A DNA stretch of 64,000 bases, from NCBI GenBank assembly GCA_933228895.1, contig OW121848.1:156318688-156382687 (forward strand), written 5' to 3'. Source of the DNA: Platycnemis pennipes (taxonomy: Eukaryota > Arthropoda > Insecta > Odonata > Platycnemididae). The position numbers and the translations under genes were made by a program. Shown here one piece after another: positions 11,885 through 24,600 of the stretch. Under the pieces are notes generated by a model. The model saw nothing but the letters and a program-made list of their open reading frames with translations, searched no databases and was not told the origin of the DNA. Position 1 is the first letter of the stretch. Every line of letters starts with the position of its first letter.

Positions 11885-13070
11885 CACAATTCTACGTCTA
11901 CATAATACCCTGCCAGTCATCATACAAATGTGTGGCAGGGAGTGAATTCACACGAATCAAGAATTACATAGCATGCATCAAAAGGTTTACTAACTATATT
12001 CTAGTCGAAACATAGCAAATTAAAAAAGAGGAAAATACCACATCCAGCATGGAAAAACATTCTGTTAGTTGGGTTAGCTTAAAGTCCTTATACCAATATG
12101 CAAATACATATGCTATCTATCGATACACTTGTATACATATATATATCATCGAATATATTTACTACTATTCATATCCCTCACCGTACGAGGAAAGAAGGAC
12201 ATTTCAAATCTTTCGGTTCGGCAATCAATTTCCCTAATTTTATGACTATGGCCCAGTCTACCATAGTAAGGCGGAGTTCGTAGCATGTTTTTAACATCAT
12301 CAGTGAAAATGTTGTCTTGGAAATTAGTTTAAAGATTAAGGCTAAATTTCAGCCTACGGCCTGATAAAGATTCTCATTTTCTTTAGTTCATCCAATAGAC
12401 TGGTTACGCTAGTAAAATTATCATACCGTCCCTTTGCAAATCTTGCCGATATTCGCTGCACACGTTGAAGTTCATTATTTAGACCTATTCCGTAAGGATC
12501 CAATATACTGGCAGAGTATTCCAAATGAGGTCTAACAAGGGAAAATCAGCTAATTTCTCGTACACGGTCGATACATTTTCCCAGTACTCTATTGCTAAAA
12601 CCCCGTCTACGATAAGCTTGACCAATTATTTCGCGTATGTGTTTACCCCAAGAAAGATCATGTGCCAGTCTTATTCCAAGATATTTAATGGATTCAACGT
12701 TTGTTTATATGTTATTCTTCATGTAGTAAGTGTAAGGAGGAGAACTATTCGTTTTCCAAAACTTAACTACTACATATATTTTCAAATTTAATTCCAACTG
12801 CCATGTATCACATTAATTTTCAATTGTTTCTAGGTCATAATTTAAAGATTCTTTATCGTTTGGGCTAAGAGTTTCCTGTACACAACTACGTCATCGGCAA
12901 ATAGACGAAACTTTCTTTTTATCACCTTGATGTCGTTTACGTACACAGGGAACAAGAGAGGAGCTATCACACAACCCTGTGAAATGAAAAGCAATGTCAA
13001 CTAAGTGTACCATCTATAGACGACACAACTTTTCGAATCATGGCACAAATAAAGAGCACCAATGGGTCCT
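11885..13070 (-). mobile_element. Decayed non-LTR retrotransposon (LINE), RT to 3' end
   Basis: This is the longest copy of the LINE whose 3' module recurs through the window. On the minus strand the order is a reverse transcriptase segment (about 13,070-12,370), the ORF C-terminus (about 12,370-12,160), a 3' UTR (about 12,160-11,960) and a terminal module with a short TAGACG-type tail (11,885-11,950). The 5' end is truncated near 13,070. The 3' UTR aligns with copies at 3.2-3.6 kb and 17.5-17.7 kb. The coding part is broken by several frameshifts and stops, so it is dead. The RT signatures resemble the jockey/CR1-type group. Confidence 0.85.
12160..13030 (-). pseudogene. LINE reverse transcriptase pseudogene
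   Basis: Reading inward from about 12,990 on the minus strand, the translation gives QGCVIAPLLF then YVNDI, matching the RT motif usually written QGSxxGPLLF-xYIND. Next comes LFADDVVVYR at about 12,890-12,905, the catalytic YADD/FADD box with both aspartates kept. Further on, in shifted frames, are SIKYLGI-like text, then LVRPHLEYSASILDPYG and ELQRVQRISARFAKGRYDN (about 12,430-12,550), the standard thumb/C-terminal signature of LINE RTs. At least three frameshifts and several stops separate these blocks. The endonuclease domain is absent because of 5' truncation. Confidence 0.85.
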
Positions 13071-13219
13071 CCCGACACTGGTAAAAGCGAAGACGCATAC
13101 ATTTCGTAGATGCTAAGTGTCCATCCTTTCGAGCCAGGGAAACGCGATGATGCATCGAGAAAAAGGTGAACTAATCACTCTGATGGTTTGCACTTTTCAG
13201 ATCCACTTCCATATTAACT

Positions 13220-13530
13220 TGTGGTGCAGTGTTGCTGTTAACATCTGTGGAAGCCGACGCAGAAGGAGTCTTGGAGACGGGAAGGGCAGTGCGTGGATTC
13301 GAGGCGAGAACGGATGGGAGGAATGCGGGGGATATCCGGAGACAGCATCGGCCGCATCTCGCCGAAATTCGCCGGCCAACGGAGAGAGAGAGAGATGTGG
13401 TGGGGGGGGGAGGGGGGCAGGTGAACGTCCGCCTGAAGGACGTCGGCTGCATCTCGTGCGCTCCCGTCGAGCAACGAGAAAAACGGCTTGGGGCGAAAGG
13501 AGGTAAAGGAGAGGCAAGCCTGGCCGTTCC
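13220..13530. other. GC-rich patch with long G run
   Basis: CpG-rich stretch with a GA microsatellite (about 13,381-13,396) followed by a nearly pure G tract at 13,399-13,421. All six frames are relatively open and the translations are low-complexity. It lies directly upstream of the truncated 5' end of the LINE. Confidence 0.45.
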
Positions 13531-14039
13531 CCAGACATGCCTTCATGGCATACGCCCCAAAATTACAGTAAAAAAATGATGAACCACGAAATGCTATACG
13601 TTTTCCAATGAGCACCTACTATGACACTCCAATTTACATTCCCATTTATCAAGGATCTTTGCTATAAAAACAGCTTCCACAAACAAGGGAACCATGAAAA
13701 AAAAATGTGACCTGGATAAACCATATGAGCCAATTAATCTTTTCCAGCTATCCCACACTGTGAAACATCATTCATTAACTCCACACCATGAAGCATGAGA
13801 AGTGTAACGATATGATTGATTTCAGCGATGGTAATTTCCCTGGAAAAGTCTGGAATGTAACTCACAAAGCAAACAAACTAATCTCTACAATGACAACTCA
13901 GTCCACCTGCAAGAGTGAGATCGAATATGCTGTCTCCTGTCCCGCACAGCCGCTTCTACAATAGTTTGCACGCCAGTATTTGGCTGGAAGTGATGGGAAA
14001 ATGAGTGGGTTTTCTTCGTCGTGCCTCACGGAACCAATG

Positions 14040-14460
14040 AATGCCCAGTAGAAACGCATCCCACACCCATCCCCTTCACTCGCTCGGCGGAAATCACCGA
14101 AGAGTTCAAACTACGCGCCTTCAGAAAACGTCCGCTCAACCATTCGGGTAAGAGCGGGGCAGAGCGGGAGTGTGTGTGTGTGATGGGATGGGGGAATGGA
14201 GAGCGAGTGTAAGAAGCGAGCATGACGTGAAGCCTCAACAATGCAGGCGAAGCATCTCCCCCTCCCGCGCTCCCTCCACGAAGGGAAATAACTGCGTGGC
14301 CACCAAGATGGGCTGGAAGCGCGCAAAGGACGACAAGACTCCCAAGAGGGAAACACAGGCATCAATTGGGAGTCAAGAATTGAGGGTCGCATGCGGTCCA
14401 TCGGAAATGTGACTTGACAAACTGCCGGAGACAACGAGAGGGAGGCTGCGGGGGGTTGCT
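14040..14460. other. GC-rich patch
   Basis: A compositional patch similar to the one at 13.2 kb, with a short TG microsatellite near 14,170. Overlapping frames on both strands have no recognisable domain. Confidence 0.4.
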
Positions 14461-17400
14461 TATTCCGCAGGCCCTGGGATTTCGGTTGCAGGGAGATCAT
14501 TACCGAGTCGTTACAAGCGTCGTTGAATTACAAACGCGACGAATGTCCATGAATGTTTAGAATTAATTCCACCCGACTAATAGCTATCATCACACTTTAA
14601 GAGATTTAAGTCTAATTGTTAATATGCCTGCTAACCATAGGGTGTGAGCCATAATTCCGCTCAGAGTTATAAATGTCCCGTGACTTGAAGGCTTCTTTCT
14701 AAAAAGTGGATTTAGGCGGGATTCATGGTAAAATTAAAAATTGTACAAAGAAGAGATCGCAACGACATTAGCTAAAGGTCGTGATGATAATTGTGTCTGT
14801 GCTATTTTTGCTTAATGGAAGAAGTCTAATGGGAATCAATATCCGACTGCAGGCTGAAGAATTTTAACAATCTGTTAAGAAAATTTGATGCTAAACTACT
14901 TGCTGATGATGAAATTAATATTTTGAGAACACCCACCCACACATATATATACGTGATCATGAAAAGAGTATTTGAGAGGCACACTAACATACGGATAGAT
15001 TGAAAATATATTTTTTCACCATAAAAATAGGATAACTTGAGAGGCAACATATTAAACAGATAAGTACGTGTACTTTAAGTAGTATCGTCAACAATACATT
15101 AGAAAAAAGTTCTTAGCATTACTAACGTTAACAGCACCCTTGCATGCCTAATAAGGAGAACAATAATGCATTCAGGTAGTAGTAGTCTCGGTTTTTCAGT
15201 CTTCAAAGGCTAAGATTACTTCGCATCGTGTAACCGATTTCTTAAACCTAAGTCAACGTCATTCCACCACAGATAATAATCATTTTGTTGTCAGGTGGAT
15301 TCATATGTTACACGTTTCCCAAAGTAGTATTGTATCTATAACTGCATGTCTGGTAATTAATTATTCACCTCATTCCACACACACTAAGGTGGTAAGCATG
15401 AATACTTATATGTGTAGAGTAATGCAGCGGTACACACCTAGGCGTCTAAAAATCACAAAATGACCGCATTTCTAATGGAATTAGTCACTGTAGATTGTGC
15501 CGTTTCCCTTCGGCTATAATTATTTTAAAATAACTCGTCTTTGAAATAAAACGCACAGGAAGAAAAAAGGCAGATCAAAGTATGACAAAATCAAAATGGA
15601 ACCATCATTTCCTTTGCTTTTTGGAACATTTAGCACAGTTTGATAATGCACGGTCAACTTTAAACGGCCAAAGTTTTCACATTAAATCAACGCCGTTCGA
15701 GTTTTATAAGCCCATTTGAAGGACTGTCGCTAAACGGAAATGTTTACGACGGAAGACATTGTCCACGATGATAGTAAGTCTTTGAAAATATTCAACCGGA
15801 CATTAAAAAAGAGTCTTGATGTTGTCCACAACTCGTACTCAGATAGTCTCACAATATTTCAGCCCGACATAAAAACCCACGCCATTAAAGTTTAATCAGT
15901 CGTAACAATTTCTATTGCAACCAATTTAAAGCGAGCACCACAAATAATACGACGAGCATGCGAAATATCAAACCACAGAGTTTTAGCCGAAGGTTTGTCG
16001 GATAGGTGAGCGTAAAGTTCACCAAATGCTAAGCCTAACAGCGGAAGGATAGGGGGCAATTCCTTCTCTGTGCCGACTATGATTTCTCAGAAAGATCGGA
16101 TAACCATAAATCACAGTGCTCGAGTTAAACTCGACGTGCTCAAAGGCCTTTCTCGCATTCGAGGCCGAGGCCTCAGCTAAATGGTCCAGTGGGCTACCAC
16201 GACATCTCACACAAAACTACATGACTCTGAACATTAGCATCAGGTCAATAGAAACGAGGTTAATGAAGGATGCGTCACGAAGTATCATTTCCAAAACTTG
16301 ACCACCAATTGTCTGAAACAATTCACGAACATTAACATAATTAACGAACATAACAAAATTATTGACTTAAAAGTGCTGACTGAGCAAGTTGATTATCCTG
16401 CTACCATTTTTGACATTTAAAAAAACTTGAATGGACCGGCATGAAATTAATGGAAGAAGCTTTGAAAAACAATATATATAAATATAAAATACGATTACGT
16501 AGCTATAAACGCGTCAAAATCATCTACCAGAGTCCACCTATAAAGAGCCAATTTAGGTGCTTTCATGAGATCATTTGAAAAGACCGAATACCGACGAACT
16601 ACGGTACGATAAGAGTGATATTAAATGAGATCCGACATTAAATTGAAAAAAATCTACAACGGGCGTGAGCATACGACACCTTTCAGCCGCTCTCTTAGTA
16701 ATCCCGCCTACTTCCAGTCTTCCTAATCACGTCACCACGAGATTCAATGGCATTGAGGACCAACGAGTAGGTGAAGGAGAGGAGAATAGTACGGAAGGCA
16801 TGGTGAACAGTGGTCCATGTGTCATCATCAATGACACAATACTGTTAAACGATTTTACTCTGATTTCAAGCACAAAAGAAGCCTCTGCATTAAAAATCGA
16901 CGCGCTTCTCCTAAATCCTACACCTCGTGCATACTGTATACGTACGGGAGAGTTTTAATTGTTTTCACCATGATTTTTAATAGACATGGTACACTTCAGT
17001 ACAACTCTCTAGTCGATTTTTTCTGCTACTTTATAACTTACAAGGAAAGGAATTTTTAAGAGCCGCTAATCACCTTACCATCCACAAATAAGTTTCCTTC
17101 TACGCCTTAGACATGAATAATTCCGTTTTAGTTGCGCACAATAATTATCCTTAAATGGCCGAATTACAAACTATGCCTATAAAACGGACTGTGATTTCTG
17201 TACTTATTTCAGAAAGGCGGAAGCGCTCCACTTTGGAAAGCTTAGCTCACGCTCTTCGACATGCTTCTAAAATATTATAAACGTTTATAAAATCTTAATC
17301 TAAAACCCTGATGAGGCAAATTATCATAAACCAGGTTCAGATAGTACCAATTCACGCCCTAGTGTATTCCAATGCGTATACATTCCAATTGCTTTCGCAC

Positions 17401-17500
17401 TGTAGAATTGACTTTGAATTGCGTTAATTTTAAACGGTAACACTAAATATGCTCTCAAACAAAGCGGTGATTACATAATTTGAGAAGAAGAAAGAAGTTG
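14460..17500. other. AT-rich block, no gene recognised
   Basis: No open frame exceeds about 97 codons (16,665-16,958 +, unassigned). No transposon ends, RNA genes or strong repeats were found. Confidence 0.45.
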
Positions 17501-17504
17501 GTGG

Positions 17505-17722
17505 TGGTTGTTGTTGGCATAAGGACTTTAAGCTGACCCAACTAACAGCATATTTTTGCATGCTTGCTTTACTATTTTTATCTTTTTTAAATTGTGAAGT
17601 TTAGACTAGTACCTATATTTTACCTAATCCTTTTCATGCATGATATGTAATGCATCTTTGGTGTGAATTCACCCCTTCCTACACACCTTTATTGTGACTT
17701 GCAGGGTATTATGTAGATGTAA
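17505..17722 (+). mobile_element. LINE 3' UTR and tail, plus strand
   Basis: This is colinear with the reverse complement of 11,885-12,080: the shared blocks CCCAACTAACAG, TTTTTTAAATTG and GTGTGAATTCAC are followed by the terminal module and GGTATTATGTAGATG. It is a 5'-truncated copy of the same LINE lacking all coding sequence. Confidence 0.8.
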
Positions 17723-18412
17723 ATGTACCCTTTTCCAATGAACAAAACGTGATGGCCTCGCGTAAACATTCATTAAACCACGAGGACATTTCATAAAACA
17801 TAAAGCAATAAAATATCTAAAACGTGGAAGGTAAGAATCAATGAGAGAGTAAATACACCTTGGTTGGTGGGATAGACGGCGGGGCGAATAAATGAAATAA
17901 GAATCTAAAACGGTACCGGAAAAGTATTATCGCAGCTCACCAAGGGTTCTTCAGATAGATCCTGCTTCCAAATAACGCGTAAAATGGCGAACCAAGTTAT
18001 GGTGTTAATCTCGCGAAGTGGGAAGAGAAAGGTCGCGTCCCTGCCACCAATGAAGCGCACTTATTTGTTCGCTAGTTATACCGAAATACCTCCGTCACGA
18101 CCGTCCTGGACAAGCTGACAACATTCACACTTTCAATAAGTTCGATTGAGGAACATGGAACAAACTTGCTCTGAGACCCCTCCATGCGAGAACCACAAGA
18201 AGTGGAGGCATGAGCCCACACTCGCACACCCCATTTGGCTGTGCCGACCACTCGCATCGACAATGAAACATCTCCGTAATCGACGACAACGAAATCATTG
18301 TCTCTCACCCGCATCGAGACTCTATGAAAAAAAACAATCGGAGGGCGGAGAGAAATTTCGGATAATGACAACGAAAGTTCTAATATTACTTTAATCCATT
18401 TATCACAAAACC

Positions 18413-19243
18413 ACATTCGAAAACGATCAACCGCGACATATTCCCCTTGGCGTTTTGTGAAAAAGGGCCCAAAGTCATAAAAGAACTTGCCTTCCGTAGA
18501 ATAGGCCCCGCAAAAAACTTCTGCGATGCTGCACAAATACAGGAAGAAACTCGAATGTTGACTCATGGTAACGAATAAAATAAGACTTTTAGTCAATTCC
18601 ACACTTTTTTTTCCGAATGTTGACGATCAGCTAAACAGGTCCTCGGGTCAGGCCGCAAACAAATACATACATGAACTCCCGATGACTAAGCTAAGGAAAG
18701 AGCGTTTCCTGACACGCCAGAGGCGACCTAGAAATGCGTCCGAAAGACCAGTCCACGCCCTATACCCATTGCCCCTCTTACGTTAGTTACACTGTGGAGG
18801 GGACGTACAGATTGGATTTGCACAGTCAAGGCCACCACAGCATAAGACCTCATAGCTTTGGTCGCATTGGCCAGGAAGTCACCACGAGTAGAAGGCCACT
18901 AAAAATCACTCGGTGCAGTTGCTAACGGAGCAGAAGTAACTTCGGACCCAAAAAATGAGGAAATGAGAAGCAGTTTTCTTGTGGACGGTTATGAATGACA
19001 TGGGCAAAGGAATCATGGCCGCATGATTCATTTAATCATGATTCAAGGTGAACGCATTCATTCTGCCCCTACAACGGATCTTTAAACAAGTTTGATCAAT
19101 GAAAACATTACGTTTACCTATCCCGAAAATGAGCAAGAGAAATAAAGATCAAAATGTCATGGTAGATGTTGGCGAGTACATAAGGAGGTGGCTGTGGGAA
19201 CTCGTTAGGGTATAAATAAACATTCGAAAACGATCAACCGCGA
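18413..19243. repeat. 24-nt exact direct repeat pair, 0.8 kb apart
   Basis: The same 24 nt (beginning ACATTCGAAAACGATC and ending AACCGCGA) occurs at 18,413-18,436 and 19,220-19,243 in the same orientation. The flanks do not align. A 24-nt perfect match is not expected by chance in 64 kb. It may be the remains of a repeat or a duplicated binding site. Confidence 0.7.
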
Positions 19244-20626
19244 GAAAAAATAGCTGCAAAACTAGACGAGTGGGAGGTGAAAGCGGTGGCGGCAGTGGTT
19301 CCAGGGGAGGAAAGGAAACGAGCCACCAAGGATTGCATCGAGAGAGTGGTGTAACAGAAGAGCTGGTGCACAGAATGGAGGGAGAATCGCAGAATTACTC
19401 TTGCTGACGACGGATAAGGGGGAGGGGAGAGCGGAGGGGGGTGCACAGGGGGAAGGGGGGGTGAGAGAGAGAGAGGTCAGTGACCAGAGCGATATCCAAA
19501 GGCACAAGGGGGACGAGGAGGAAGGGGGGAGTGGATTGGAAGTTGCAGAAAGAGAACCAAAGTGCCTCGGAAAGCCGTCACGGCCCGACGCCTCTTCTTT
19601 CATACTCTTCGCGGGAAGAGGGCGAGGAGGAAGAAGTCCGCCCCCTCCCGCCAGTTTCATACATTCCTCCCAACTATACCTCAGCTTATTCCCTTCTCTC
19701 CTCCGATTCCGCACCCATCCCCACGAATAATCCCTCGCCGACTCGCTTCCCATTTCACTCTCTCTCGCTTCCTTCGCCCCCTCTCGCACGGCCAGATCAA
19801 TAGGGAAGCCATTATCAGTCCAGGAAAGGACACAGCCAGAGAGAGAGGGAGCCCTGCACACCACTTTTCTCCCCACCCAACCCTCTGCACGCGACCCTTG
19901 GCCGAAAAACGCCCGACCCCAGGAACGCCTCCTCTTCGCGAACACAGAGAGCTTCCATGAACAAAACCCCGCACCAAAATCCTCCCAACGACGGACACCC
20001 CCTGGCCGCCGAAACAATCAAAAGCAAGCAGCAGCGGCCCACAAACAAGCCGCTCGCACCCCTCATCCTAGCCAATCGCACGGCGAAAGACAGCGGAATA
20101 GAAGTCGGCGCATACACTTGGCTCGTGCGTGTTCCAGGGATGCATGCACGCAAATGCAGTGCGCCCGAAAGCGATCAGCCCGAAAGAGGGCGTCCCTCCG
20201 AGTCCGCGTCGGTCGGCTGACACTTCTTCTCCCGAAGCACGCACTCACCCTTCCCCCCCTCCTCCCCCACCCTATCGTCCCGACTCCCCCTTCAGAGCCC
20301 CCGACCATCGCGTGCCCCCGCCGCTAACGAACACATTCTCCACTCGGGAGCTGGGAAAGAAGTCGGAAGAATCGAGTAAAGGCGACAGGGGCCGAAAGAC
20401 TGGAGGAGATGATTCGCCCACGCTGACAGAGAACGAGAGAAAGGTGGTTCCTTCCTCATAGTCTCCCAAGAGGTCATGGCGAAGGGGGCGGGAGGGGGTT
20501 CGCATGATAGAGAGGTGACGGCCTCTTGGAAACAAGACACCATACGCAATAATGAGACGGACCGGGATTAACGAGTGCAGCAGGAGTAGTACCCCTGAAG
20601 GGAGATTTGGATGTGGGGAAGGGTAA

Positions 20627-20652
20627 GCAGGCAGGCAGGCATGCATGCATGT
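20627..20652. repeat. (GCAG)n-(ATGC)n compound microsatellite
   Basis: Three to four GCAG/GGCA units run directly into three ATGC units inside the GC-rich domain. Confidence 0.85.
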
Positions 20653-22059
20653 CTGGGAAGGGTTTGGACGACGTCGGGGCAGTGGCGCAGGAAGAGCGTG
20701 GGAACTGAGGAAGGTATGCACTGGGAACACACTCCTCACCAAACGGATGCTTGTCAACGATGCAAGTGAGCGACTGCTGAAATACTGTCCCGACCGCCTG
20801 TATGACGGAACAATCAAGGAACTGACTGAGCTTTACGCAAGCATAAGGCATAACTTAGGAGAAAAGGAGTAACTGTGACACCAAGGAAAAAGAGAAACTG
20901 ACCTGATTCCATGGAATCAGCTCCTCTGGGCCAGGTTCAACCCTTCCTCTCCTCCACGAGAGACCATCCGAGAAGAGCGCGATACACCTCCAATTTGAAC
21001 GACTTCCAAGGCGAAGAGCGAGACGCGGAGATGATGGGTGGGCGCACTCTTAATTCTTGCTTCCCGAGTAACAATTTTCCTCTTATCGCGGCGACGATTG
21101 GGAGGGAGTGGAGAGGAGGGTGGACGCGATGACGAACGCAGAGGTCTTTCCCCGTGGAATTGGAATGACAGCTATCTCCACTTCTTCTCGAAGAACAATT
21201 AGAATGCGATGACGACGAATATAATCCAAACCGCACCAGAAGAGCCGATCACACAATCACGAGACGGATTACACTGATCAAAAAATAACACACGAAGGTT
21301 AGGGACGACCTTGCCGCGTTTACGGCAAGAGTGACTCGTTGAGTATGCCGAAAGCGATGTCACGTGAAAGAACAGCTGAACACCGAAAGGTGAACGCTGA
21401 AGCGCGTACTGAAATCGGTGTTCTGTCTCAAGATACTTGGAGGATACGGGCGAAGGGAGTCCAGGAGTGGGTGGTAAACGGCTGAAGCTGATGAGAAGAA
21501 CTGTTTACGAAGATGGTTCGGCAGACCAAGAAGAAGAGGAGAGGGGATATGAAGGGCAGGTGAGGGAACGAACTCCGAAGGGAGAAGTTACACACGTACA
21601 CGAATACACACGCACGATCACTCCGTCGAAGAGCAACATAGATAAGTAATCACGGTTATAGCGCACAGATGCGTCCGTCGTGGCCTCCCACCGTAAGCGG
21701 CGCGTGCGTCCGTCCGACCCGTGCTTCGAGAAGGAAGAGACGGGAGTGTTTTTTCGGTCGACGGGAGGAGGAGGAAGAACGCAGTGCGACCGCCAGCCAG
21801 CGGTAGGGGTCCGTGCAGCGAGGAGTCGCGGGGCAGCCTGCTTCACCCCCTCCACGCGCCCCCGTCGGCGTCCTCGCTCGGGCCGAAGACTCGCTCGCAA
21901 CACACAAGATGTCGGCGGGCAGGCAGCGCGAGTCGAGAGAGTGTCAGTCAGTCCGGCGGCAGGCGGGCAGATTACGGGAGAACACACCGAGTCAATAACA
22001 TCGCATCAGAAAAAAATGGAGGACGAGGGAGGAGAGGGAAGAGCGGCGTGCGTTGGAGA

Positions 22060-22110
22060 GGAAAGGGGCAGGTGGGGCGGCGGCGGGGCGGTTTTTTAGG
22101 GGAGGGGAGG
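22060..22110 (+). other. G-tract cluster (G-quadruplex candidate)
   Basis: Repeated GGGG runs (about 22,066-22,110) with short spacers lie on the plus strand within the GC-rich domain. They meet the usual sequence pattern for G-quadruplex formation, but one loop is long (about 10 nt), so stability is uncertain. Confidence 0.4.
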
Positions 22111-22825
22111 GACTTTGAAGAAGGGCCCCCGGCTAGGGGGGACGGAGGATTTAAGAGAGCGGGAAGGGAATACAGGCGGGTGCAGCGGGAGGAGCGAGGC
22201 GATCGGAAGGGAATTAAAATTGGAAGGCTGAGGTGTGAGCGCCCGAAACTCCATCCCTTGGAGAGCTTTGAGGAGGAAACGCGAGGGAGTTGGAGGCAAC
22301 GACGATGGGGAGGGGAACTGATGACGCTTTATTGTGGAGTTGAGTCGCGCAGCAGCGCGGAGGAGGGATTTCCAAGGAGCGGGCAACGAGGAGGAGAAGC
22401 AGGAATGGGAGTACGGAGGGGAAACGTCGTCGCCCGATGGATGCACTGACGATTGCCGGGCGAGGAGGGGAAGCGCTGCTGGCCCGCCGGCCCTCCACGG
22501 ATAGCGAGAGAGAGAACACGAACGGATCTCCTCCTCCTCCCTTCTTTCCCCGATGCGTGAGAAGGCTTCTTCCCCAGCTAGACAGGCGGCCGACCCCACA
22601 CCACGCACCGGTCGGGGAGGGGGGAACGGACACGCGGGACGACGAGCGACGCGAATGGACGACGACCGAAAACGTATTCCCTCGCCGCTCGAGAACAACC
22701 GAACCCGCAAGCCTTCTGATATCCGAGCACGAATCGCGTATTCAGCACCTCAGAACCCAATGCCTCTCCTTCTCTTTGATACGTATGTCATTCCGCCTCC
22801 ACCGCTTTCCTCAACGACCTGGCAT

Positions 22826-22935
22826 AGCTGAAAAAGGTATACAAAAGAGCGTCGTCGTCTTATATTTCTGAAGTCACAGATTCGATTCCCGCCAGAGTGG
22901 ATTTTTCGCCACCTTTGGCATGGATAAGTGAGTTC
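22826..22935 (+). mobile_element. tRNA-derived SINE-like unit
   Basis: An A-box-like TGGCATAGCTG at about 22,822-22,832 is followed about 50 nt later by GATTCGATTCCCGCC at about 22,880, a good B-box and T-loop sequence. The spacing fits a pol III type 2 promoter. The sequence does not fold cleanly as a functional tRNA and continues into non-tRNA text, so a SINE or tRNA pseudogene is more likely than a tRNA gene. Confidence 0.5.
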
Positions 22936-22939
22936 GTCC

Positions 22940-24600
22940 ATTATCATATACCAATATCTCAAGATAAATATACATCTCCCAAAAATCTACATGCAATATA
23001 TCTCATTGTCAGATTAATGGTGTGAAAATGAAAAAAAAAAACATCTAGACAATTGATCAGTGAATGGCACGTTACAATGAAGTAGGTTCTGGACGCGGGA
23101 ACTAATTCCGGCTTCATCATATCGCAATCTAATTTACTTCCACTTGGGTTGTTTGCACACCGTCCATCACATAATACGAAGGGTGGATCCTATCCATCGA
23201 ACAGAACAACATATAGGTACTTCTCTTACACCTACAAATCAATCCACCGCCCACGCGTGATCGTTGAATAGTTTGCCATAAACATCTCGCTAGCAATCTA
23301 TGCCGCCTATACAGAGGTCGACGAAATCTCGACACAATTATCTACCTTATTTTGGATAAGCTCATCCCTATGGTTTGAGGATAATTGTATCAAGCTTTGG
23401 GGTGAAAAGGCAGAACGGAGCACCGCAAATATCCGCACCTGCGCTCCAAGTCCTCCACACAGGGGCCTAAATCTCACTGTTGCCGCTAAAAGGACACGTT
23501 CTGATGATGGAAAAGTACTCACGAAACGATCGCGCACGTTTGGTGTTTGTGTCGCCTGGGCAAGTACCCGCAACAGTGTCGGATGGGAATCGGTAATCCC
23601 ACCATTACCATGCACGATAGATGCAACGCACAAACAGAACGCCAGGAATCGGTACTTGCAGGGCCCTCTTCTCCTTTCCGTACGCCGTGGATGAGTTTAA
23701 ATGGCAATGGGTGGAGGCGAGCGATGAGAGGGATGCAAGGATGCAGGAAGGGTATTAGGGGGAGGCAAGGATTGATGTAAAGTTCCTCTCACGTGGGAAG
23801 GGAGGGTGGGGGAGGAGAAAGCATCGAAGAAACGGAATGCGTTTTCCTCCTCGTCCCCTCAAGTTGCAGCGGCGTCGACCATTGGCATTTACTCGCAAAG
23901 AACACTTCCTTCCCAAACGACAGACCCCTGAGCCGTGCGAAGAGTTGACGATTCGAGCCTCGGAGATGGAAGAACTACTATATATTTGCCTTAAGTATGA
24001 TTTTGAGGCCACGAAATACGATTGACAAAATCAGCAACCACAAAGTTCCCCGCCTTTCGACTTCTCGAAAGGAATCACCCTCGTTTTCATCGTATAGCTT
24101 ACGTGAAAATCCACACTTTCATCTTCAGATAATTCAGTAGGACCTATTAGAAGCACAAGGTCTAATGGCTCCTAAAAAAACGTTTTCCACTGCACATACG
24201 CTTTTTTGCAATTAGACAGACTGATCATATCTAGCCCACATATTATGGGATTCCCTCAGTTGCATGCAATATCTCCTATAAAAAAATTAAACCTTTTTCG
24301 GTTTGCGTCGGCAAAGGAGCCCAGTAATGAGCCTCTCGGTCGCATGCCCGTCATTCAGCGAGCGACCAAAATTTTCGTCGACAAGTAAATGTAAGCATAT
24401 CCCGGTAGTCGATGGCAACGGACTTCCCCTCTACACTCGGAAAACGTGCTGGTAAAAGTCTCGGGAAAAACATAGGAATCCTCCTTTCGCTAAAATAAAA
24501 TCCGTGAATGAAAAGGTAAGCACCAATACAAACGCATACATCTGATTCTTGGATCATCCGAATCTGTCGCCACACAGCAGCGAGATAGAAGTAAGACCGG
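22940..24600. other. Mixed block, otherwise featureless
   Basis: Apart from the weak exon candidate at 23.5-23.7 kb, I see no domain, repeat or RNA gene. A modest GC rise occurs near 23.7-23.95 kb. Confidence 0.4.
23523..23696 (-). CDS. Weak exon candidate with secretory-like sequence and 5' splice site
   Basis: The minus-strand frame is open for 58 codons from just after a stop at 23,697-23,699 to a consensus donor GTGAGT at 23,522-23,517. A hydrophobic run (YRFLAFCLCVASIVHG) looks like a signal peptide, followed by an ordinary-looking segment ending NVRDRF at the donor (phase 0). There is no in-frame ATG, so the codon before KYRF would have to be supplied by splicing or be a lost start. 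No family is recognised and no second exon was found. Treat it as a lead. Confidence 0.18.

Larger units (their letters stand above)
19230..22760. other. Large GC- and CpG-rich domain (CpG-island-like)
   Basis: About 3.5 kb of high G+C with frequent CpG stands out from the surrounding AT-rich DNA. Strand-asymmetric purine tracts run through it (19.4-19.5 kb and 22.0-22.45 kb G-rich on the plus strand). Very long open frames occur in several phases at once (19,262-20,017 -, 21,721-22,449 +, 22,096-22,710 -). Their Arg/Ser/Pro/Gly-rich translations and mutual overlap argue that they reflect stop-poor composition, not coding. A promoter or untranslated first exon of a host gene is the most attractive biological reading, but no TATA/Inr pair or conserved exon could be fixed. 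Confidence 0.5.

Noticed and set aside
18072..18602. 176-codon minus-strand frame
   Set aside because: No recognised domain, no splice or promoter support; includes one copy of the 24-nt repeat.
19262..20017. 251-codon open frame on the minus strand (and 242 codons at 21,721-22,449 +)
   Set aside because: They lie in stop-poor GC-rich DNA with long frames in several phases at once; translations are low-complexity and match no domain.
22880..22894. Functional tRNA gene at the GATTCGATTCC box
   Set aside because: No credible acceptor stem or anticodon arm around the boxes; better explained as a SINE or tRNA pseudogene.
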